Positions 6,592-10,509 of a DNA stretch of 10,509 nucleotides are shown one piece after another. Source of the DNA: Actinomycetota bacterium (GTDB lineage Bacteria; Actinomycetota; Acidimicrobiia; IMCC26256; JACDBD01); assembly GCA_013695115.1 (NCBI GenBank), contig JACDBD010000427.1, forward strand, positions 1 to 10,509. Direction: 5' to 3'. A program made the translations under genes and the position numbers. The notes under the pieces are model-generated. The model was given only the letters and a program-made list of their open reading frames with translations. It made no database searches and was not told the DNA's origin. Position 1 is the stretch's first letter, and each line of letters begins with the position of its first letter.

Positions 6592-6645
6592 GTCACCCGG
6601 TGCCGGGGGCACCAATTCGGATATCGGTCCCCTACCCTGGTCGCC
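6592..6645. promoter_or_regulatory. divergent promoter region between aminotransferase-serA and the S11 gene
   Basis: These 54 bases must hold both promoters. For the plus strand, TACCCT at 6633-6638 is a clear -10. For the minus strand the best candidate is the palindrome GATATC at 6620-6625, which would give a transcript leader of about 20 bases before 6591. The two promoters would overlap, so their use may interfere. No -35 is convincing on either strand. Confidence 0.5.
6633..6638 (+). promoter_or_regulatory. -10 element TACCCT for leaderless S11 gene
   Basis: TACCCT fits TANNNT and is followed by exactly seven bases and then GTG 6646. This is the geometry of leaderless actinobacterial transcripts, and no Shine-Dalgarno sequence is present. 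It fixes the start at 6646 although the frame is open further upstream. Confidence 0.6.
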
Positions 6646-7884
6646 GTGAAGCGGGTGCTGGGGGCTCTCGTCAGTAGCGCACTGGTCGCTGTCATGGTGC
6701 CGGCGACAGCTTCTGGTGCCCTGGCCCAGGAGGCTGGCGAGCCCCGTGCATCCATCCTCGTCGACGCCGACACCGGCGCCATCCTGGAGGCGAAGAACGC
6801 GCACGAGGCGCTGCCGGTGGCGGGCGCGGTCAAGCTCATGACCGCCCTTACCGCGCTCCAGCGCATCCCCCTCGAGGACCGGGTGCTCACCACGCCCAAC
6901 GCCGTCGACGCCCCCGAACCGACCCTCGGCATGCGCGAGAACACGACCTGGGCGTTGGAGGACCTCGTCCAGGCGATGCTGCTCTCGTCGGCCAACGACG
7001 CCGCCTACACCCTGGCCGAGGGCTCGGCCGGCTCACTCGACGAGTTCATCGCCGAGATGGAGCGCGTCGGCAAGATGATGGGGCTCGAGGACAGCACGTT
7101 CCTCGACCCCGCCGGCATCGACGATGCCAGCGCCTACCGGGGCGGGAGCGTGATGAGCGCGTACGACCTCGCCGTGGTCGGCGTCAACGTGCTCGCCTCG
7201 ACCGAGCTCGCCGAGATCGCCCAGTTCGAGGCCTACCGGGTGAAAACCCCTGACGGCGAGGAGAGCGATCTACGGGAAAACGTCAACGACTTCGTGCAGT
7301 TCTACCCCGGCGCCACCGGCCTGATGGCGGGATTCACCGCCACGGCGGGGGCGGTGCAGGTGGCGTCAGCCAAGCGCGACGGTCGCCACCTCGTCGCGGT
7401 CGTCATCAGCGCCGAGAACGCGATCGCGTCCGCGTCCGGGCTGCTCGACGCCGGCTTCGGGGCCAAGAACCCCAAGGGCACCGGCGACTTCGTCCCCGCG
7501 ACGCGCATCACGACTCTTCAGGGGCGGCTCGTCGCGCTGGCCGGGCTTCCCCGCCCACTCGGTTCCCCCGCGATCCCGACCACCGGGGCGAAGGGACCGA
7601 ACGCACCCGTGGCAGAAGGTCCACCGCCCCAACCGCCGCGCCCGACGGTGGACGACGAAGGCGGCGGGGGCGGCGGATTCCCGTACCTGCTCGTGCTCGC
7701 GATGTTCATTGCCGCCGGGCTGGTGATCGCGGCGGTGCTCCGTGGGCGAAACGTCCAGCGCGAGCGGCTACACCGTCGGGCTCGGGAGCGCTACCTCGCC
7801 CAGGCCCGGCGTCGGGGCACCATCGACGTGGTCGACCCCGAGGTCGCCGCCGATCCCGCCGACGTGCGGATCGTGCGCCGGTAA
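6646..7884 (+). CDS. D-Ala-D-Ala carboxypeptidase family (S11) protein, probably catalytically inactive
   Basis: A 412-residue protein. Residues 1-27 are a signal peptide ([20 protein letters not shown], then an Ala-rich cleavage region ending near AQEA). Residues about 35-275 are a peptidase S11 domain: [29 protein letters not shown] and [14 protein letters not shown] are plain family matches. The three active-site motifs are only partly kept. SxxK reads GAVK, with Gly60 for the nucleophilic Ser and Lys63 kept. SxN is present as S115-A-N117. KTG reads MAG at 227-229. Without the nucleophile it should not cleave D-Ala-D-Ala, though it may still bind peptidoglycan or a partner. A Pro-rich linker (about 300-335), a Gly run, one membrane helix (about 345-365) and a basic cytoplasmic tail of about 47 residues follow. 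The start is GTG, leaderless. It diverges from the aminotransferase gene. Confidence 0.92.
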   Translation: MKRVLGALVSSALVAVMVPATASGALAQEAGEPRASILVDADTGAILEAKNAHEALPVAGAVKLMTALTALQRIPLEDRVLTTPNAVDAPEPTLGMRENTTWALEDLVQAMLLSSANDAAYTLAEGSAGSLDEFIAEMERVGKMMGLEDSTFLDPAGIDDASAYRGGSVMSAYDLAVVGVNVLASTELAEIAQFEAYRVKTPDGEESDLRENVNDFVQFYPGATGLMAGFTATAGAVQVASAKRDGRHLVAVVISAENAIASASGLLDAGFGAKNPKGTGDFVPATRITTLQGRLVALAGLPRPLGSPAIPTTGAKGPNAPVAEGPPPQPPRPTVDDEGGGGGGFPYLLVLAMFIAAGLVIAAVLRGRNVQRERLHRRARERYLAQARRRGTIDVVDPEVAADPADVRIVRR

Positions 7885-7897
7885 CTCCAGACTGGAA

Positions 7898-9070
7898 CTA
7901 GGCCGACGCGACCTCGGCCTGGCGGCCAAAGGCGTGGAGGTCGGCGAGACGGGGGTCGTTCGAGAACACCTCGACGATGGGCTCGTCGATCCCGAGGCGC
8001 TTCTGGACCAGGTGCACGAAGTTCTCCTGGTTCCAGAGCATCAATGTGACCGCCACGCCGACCTCGCCGGCGCGGGCGGTACGACCCGAGCGGTGCAGGT
8101 AGGCCTTCTCGTCCTCGGCCGGGTCGTAGTGGATGACCACGTCGACGGCGTCGATGTGCAGGCCGCGAGCGGCGACGTCGGTGGCGACGAGGACCGGCAG
8201 CTTGCCGTTCGAGAAGTCGGCGAGCGCCTTCTCGCGCGCGTTCTGACGCAGGTCGCCGTGGATGGCGCCGGCGCGGACACCCTCCTTGCGCAGCTGGGTC
8301 ACGAGGCGGTCGGCGCCCCGCTTCGTCCGCACGAACAGGAGCGTGCGCTCGACGTTCTCGGTGATCGCGGCCGCAACCTTCACGCGGTCCATCTGGTGGA
8401 CGTTGAGGAAGCGGTGCTCCATCTCCTCGACCGTCGGCTCGTCCGACTCGACTTCGTGGAAGACGGGGTCGTGCATGTAGCGGTCGACGAGTCGCTTGAC
8501 CGCGCCGTCGAGGGTGGCCGAGAACAGCATCGTCTGGTGCTCCGACTCGATGCGGTGGAGCAGCTTCTGGACCTGGGGCATGAAACCCATGTCGGCCATG
8601 CGGTCGGCCTCGTCGAGGACCAGCACCTCGACCGCCGCGACCGACAGCTCCTTGCGCTCCATCAGGTCGATCAACCGCCCGGGGGTACCGATGACGACGT
8701 CGGTGCCCTTGCGGAGCGCCTTGATCTGGGGCTCCATCGACACGCCGCCGTAGACCGCGACGACCCGCCGCTCGCGGACCTTGCCCAGCGGGGCGAGAAC
8801 GGTCTTGACCTGGTTGGCCAGCTCGCGGGTGGGGGTGAGGACCAGCGCGCGGGGCCGGCGGGGCTCGGCCTTGCCGACCCGCTCGAGCAGGGGCAGCCCG
8901 AAGGCCAGCGTCTTGCCCGAGCCGGTCTTGGCCTTGCCGCAGAGATCGCGCCCGGCGTGGGCGTCGGCGATGGTGAGGGCCTGGATGGGGAACGGGTCCG
9001 TGATGCCGTCGCGTTCGAGAGCCGCGACGAGATCGGGCGAGACGCCCAGCGCGGCGAAGGTGGTGCTCAT
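7898..9070 (-). CDS. DEAD-box ATP-dependent RNA helicase
   Basis: A 390-residue helicase with the complete DEAD-box core and almost no extension. Motifs in order: Q motif around PFPIQ (26-30), motif I AKTGSGKT (47-54), Ia PTRELA (80-85), Ib TPGR (129-132), II DEAD (153-156), III SAT (184-186), IV LLFVRTK (244-250), V ATDVAARGLHI (296-306) and VI HRSGRTARAG (326-335). It should unwind or remodel short RNA duplexes with ATP in the cytoplasm, for example in ribosome assembly, mRNA decay or cold adaptation. Without a C-terminal RNA-binding tail the specific role cannot be told; it is closest to the RhlE/DeaD group. ATG 9070 is chosen because homology starts at once (TTFAALGVSPDLVAAL). The frame stays open upstream, but those residues are Arg/Ser-rich and unlike helicase. 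It converges on the S11 gene with 13 bases between stops. Confidence 0.95.
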   Translation of the reverse strand: MSTTFAALGVSPDLVAALERDGITDPFPIQALTIADAHAGRDLCGKAKTGSGKTLAFGLPLLERVGKAEPRRPRALVLTPTRELANQVKTVLAPLGKVRERRVVAVYGGVSMEPQIKALRKGTDVVIGTPGRLIDLMERKELSVAAVEVLVLDEADRMADMGFMPQVQKLLHRIESEHQTMLFSATLDGAVKRLVDRYMHDPVFHEVESDEPTVEEMEHRFLNVHQMDRVKVAAAITENVERTLLFVRTKRGADRLVTQLRKEGVRAGAIHGDLRQNAREKALADFSNGKLPVLVATDVAARGLHIDAVDVVIHYDPAEDEKAYLHRSGRTARAGEVGVAVTLMLWNQENFVHLVQKRLGIDEPIVEVFSNDPRLADLHAFGRQAEVASA

Positions 9071-9270
9071 GTGGTGGTGCTCGCTTTCGTCAGGTTGTCG
9101 TTGTCGTGCCCGGCGCCGTTGCTGGCGGCGGTGGGTCGAGCCTCGGGGCGACTCCGTGCACGAGAACCGGACGAAGGAGCGTGAGATCGACCCGCGAGCG
9201 TTGTGCTGGCTCGCTTTGGCCATCGTAGTCCAGCGCAGAAGGGTTTGCGGACCGTGCGACACTGGCAACG
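9071..9270. promoter_or_regulatory. divergent intergenic region with long helicase leader
   Basis: These 200 bases separate the helicase (minus) from the CxxC gene (plus). On the minus strand TACGAT (9227-9222) is the best -10 candidate. It would give the helicase mRNA a 5' leader of about 145 bases with no clear Shine-Dalgarno sequence before ATG 9070. On the plus strand GACACT (9258-9263) serves the neighbouring gene. I see no strong hairpin plus U-run and no known riboswitch pattern. Open frames across the region look like extensions of shadow frames. Confidence 0.4.
9258..9263 (+). promoter_or_regulatory. -10 element GACACT for leaderless CxxC gene
   Basis: GACACT is followed by seven bases and then ATG 9271, the same spacing as at the leu leader and the S11 gene. 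There is no Shine-Dalgarno site. The first base departs from TANNNT, as it does in the GATAAT of the leu leader. Confidence 0.45.
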
Positions 9271-9603
9271 ATGACCGTTATGGGTAACGGCAGCGATCGC
9301 ACGATCCTCGAGGTCCTCGGCGAGCTCGAGGAACAGGGCTTCACCGGCCAGTTCGCGCCGCGGGACGGCGCGCAAGTGGAGTGCATCGCCTGCCACAAGC
9401 TCTCCCCCGCCGACGAGACCGTGCTGCGGAGCTTGGAGCGACTCGAAGGGGCGTCGGACCCCGACGACATGGTCGCGGTGGTCGGGTTGGAGTGCCCGCA
9501 TTGCGGCGCGCGGGGCACGGCCGTGCTCACCTACGGGCCCGAAGCCCCCCTCGTCGACGCCGAGGTCCTCCAGAGCTTCGAAGACGCGCGCAAACGCACG
9601 TAA
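9271..9603 (+). CDS. small uncharacterised protein with two CxxC motifs (probable zinc ribbon)
   Basis: A 110-residue acidic protein. CIACH (Cys38, Cys41, His42) and CPHC (Cys75, Cys78) are 33 residues apart and could hold one zinc ion as a zinc ribbon. The segment between them (LSPADETVLRSLERLEG, then a DPDDM turn) looks helical, followed by the strand MVAVVGLECPHCG. The N-terminal TILEVLGELEEQGFTGQF resembles a small helical module. I do not recognise a named family; similar short proteins are usually annotated as hypothetical in actinobacteria. There is no signal peptide or membrane segment, so it is cytoplasmic. Roles such as nucleic-acid binding or acting as an enzyme accessory are possible but not shown. 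It is probably translated from a leaderless mRNA. The next gene follows on the same strand. Confidence 0.8.
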   Translation: MTVMGNGSDRTILEVLGELEEQGFTGQFAPRDGAQVECIACHKLSPADETVLRSLERLEGASDPDDMVAVVGLECPHCGARGTAVLTYGPEAPLVDAEVLQSFEDARKRT

Positions 9604-9612
9604 GCACTACGC

Positions 9613-9638
9613 GGCGGGAGCCTCCGGGCGTTCCCGCC
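9613..9638 (+). terminator. GC-rich hairpin after the CxxC gene, no U-run
   Basis: GGCGGGA (9613-9619) and TCCCGCC (9632-9638) form a perfect 7-bp stem with a 12-base loop, ten bases after the stop at 9603. No T-run follows, so if it ends transcription it would be a weak or Rho-dependent-type site. The surrounding GC-rich sequence makes such stems common by chance. Confidence 0.3.
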
Positions 9639-9676
9639 CCGGGCCGGGACCGTGAGGGCAGAGGACGCCTCCGGGA

Positions 9677-10483
9677 ATGACGGCGGCGCCCGCTTCGTCG
9701 TGCTCCTTCCGGCGGCCACCTAGCCTCCCCGCTATCCCCGAGCTCACGATCGTCACCTTCAACGCGCACGCGGGCGTTCGGCCGCGCCCAATCTCGGTGC
9801 CAGGCAACTGGGTCAAGACCAAGAAGCCTCCGCGCGGCCCCTACGACCTCGTGGGCACGCTGTGCGGCTTCGACGCCGACGTGATCGTGGTGCAGGAGTC
9901 GTACCGGCCCGACGCGGGCAAGTGTGCGGCGGAAATGGCGGCACGGGCCGGGCAGATGGAGTTCCACGAGGCGCCGTTCGGCCGGGCCGTGATCCGGCCA
10001 TGGCCCCATCTGGTGGGCTCGGGCACCGGGGAGAAGGGCCTGGCCGTACTCACCCGACTCCCCGCCCGGCGGCTCCCCGACATCCCAATCCCCCGCGTTC
10101 CGGGCGATCCGGCGCGGAGCCGGTGCGCGCTGCACCTGGAGCTCGACGTCGGCGGCGAGCCGCTCGAGCTGATCGTCGTGCACCTGACGTCCCGCCTGCC
10201 GCACGGCCCGCCCATCCAGCTCGCCCGTCTCCGTCGGCAACTCCCGCCGCCCGATCGCCGCGCCGTGATCGTCGGCGACCTGAACTTCTGGGGCCCGTCC
10301 GCGACCGCACTGCTCCCCGGGTGGCAGCGCGCGGTCCGGGGTCGCACCTGGCCGGCTCACCGACCCCACAGCCAGATCGACCACGTTCTCATCCGCGACG
10401 ACATCGAGGCGCACAGCGGCGAGGTGCTGCCGGACGTCGGTTCTGACCACCGCCCCGTCCGGGTGACGCTGAGGTTCGAGTAG
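9677..10483 (+). CDS. endonuclease/exonuclease/phosphatase (EEP) family protein
   Basis: A metal-dependent phosphoesterase of the EEP superfamily (DNase I, exonuclease III, sphingomyelinase, inositol phosphatase relatives). It is 268 residues counted from ATG 9677. The catalytic set looks complete: Asn29 in VTFNAHAG, metal-binding Glu74 in VVQES, His169 in VHLTS, Asp201 and Asn203 in GDLNFWG, Asp235 in QIDHVL, and Asp257-His258 in GSDHRPV. Substrate cannot be told. There is no clear signal peptide, so it is probably cytoplasmic. The start is uncertain. ATG 9677 has only a distant GAGG, and the first 19-22 residues (Ser, Pro, Arg, Cys) are unlike the family. Homology begins at ELTIVTFNAHAG. 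A -10-like TAGCCT lies inside this stretch, seven bases before in-frame ATC 9734. It lies 73 bases after the CxxC gene. Confidence 0.88.
   Translation: MTAAPASSCSFRRPPSLPAIPELTIVTFNAHAGVRPRPISVPGNWVKTKKPPRGPYDLVGTLCGFDADVIVVQESYRPDAGKCAAEMAARAGQMEFHEAPFGRAVIRPWPHLVGSGTGEKGLAVLTRLPARRLPDIPIPRVPGDPARSRCALHLELDVGGEPLELIVVHLTSRLPHGPPIQLARLRRQLPPPDRRAVIVGDLNFWGPSATALLPGWQRAVRGRTWPAHRPHSQIDHVLIRDDIEAHSGEVLPDVGSDHRPVRVTLRFE
9721..9726 (+). promoter_or_regulatory. possible -10 TAGCCT inside the annotated 5' end of the EEP gene
   Basis: TAGCCT fits TANNNT and lies seven bases before ATC 9734, which is in frame with the EEP domain and immediately before its conserved first strand. It repeats the leaderless geometry seen at other genes here, but would need a rare ATC start codon. 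Confidence 0.3.
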
Positions 10484-10509
10484 AAGGCAGAGGTGCCATC
10501 CGGCGGCTC

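Noticed and set aside
7885..7897. Small palindrome TCCAG-A-CTGGA between the convergent S11 and helicase genes
   Set aside because: The stem is only five pairs with a one-base loop, cannot form a real hairpin and has no U-run, so it is not a terminator.
7742..9184. Open plus-strand frame of 480 codons opposite the helicase
   Set aside because: The minus strand has every DEAD-box motif in order. The plus frame has only His/Asp/Arg/Val-rich shadow composition and overlaps the S11 gene's 3' end.
9527..10450. Open minus-strand frame of 307 codons opposite the EEP gene
   Set aside because: The plus strand carries the full EEP catalytic set; the minus frame has no recognisable motif.
10484..10509. 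Last 26 bases after the EEP stop
   Set aside because: I see no start codon with a ribosome site, no RNA gene and no hairpin; the stretch is too short to assign.

Overview
The window is very GC-rich (about 70% by eye), with strong G/C bias at third codon positions, compact convergent and overlapping genes, and several apparent leaderless starts (a TANNNT-like -10 hexamer, seven bases, then the start codon). This fits an actinomycete-type bacterium, possibly a deep lineage such as Acidimicrobiia. That placement is inference; no rRNA or marker gene is present. I see no mobile element, CRISPR array, tRNA, rRNA or phage gene.

Layout, left to right. Bases 2-70 hold the 3' end of a plus-strand gene. 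Next is a plus-strand gene (158-967) with a helical N-terminus and a long acidic, proline-rich tail carrying Glu-Tyr-Arg repeats. It converges on a minus-strand class I methyltransferase (964-1602), and one CTAG provides both stop codons. The methyltransferase lies just downstream of leuA (2-isopropylmalate synthase, 1628-3169, minus). Upstream of leuA is a complete-looking attenuation region: a promoter, an apparently leaderless 13-residue leader peptide with three consecutive leucine codons, a hairpin, and an intrinsic terminator with a U-run. A small membrane-anchored protein with a sunset-like C-terminal domain (3403-3792, plus) follows. The minus-strand pair aminotransferase-serA (6591 to 3800) is coupled by a TGATG overlap. 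Diverging from it is a secreted, membrane-anchored S11 (D-Ala-D-Ala carboxypeptidase family) protein (6646-7884) that lacks the catalytic serine and the KTG lysine. A DEAD-box RNA helicase (7898-9070, minus), a small two-CxxC protein (9271-9603) and an endonuclease/exonuclease/phosphatase-family enzyme (9677-10483) complete the window.

The centre is amino-acid biosynthesis: leuA makes the first committed intermediate of leucine, serA the first of serine, and the aminotransferase probably moves amino groups among aspartate, glutamate and 2-oxo acids. The rest are mostly housekeeping or uncharacterised. No obvious new multi-gene system is visible. The points most worth following are the leu leader/attenuator, the apparently dead S11 protein, and the possibility of a non-standard leaderless start on the last gene.
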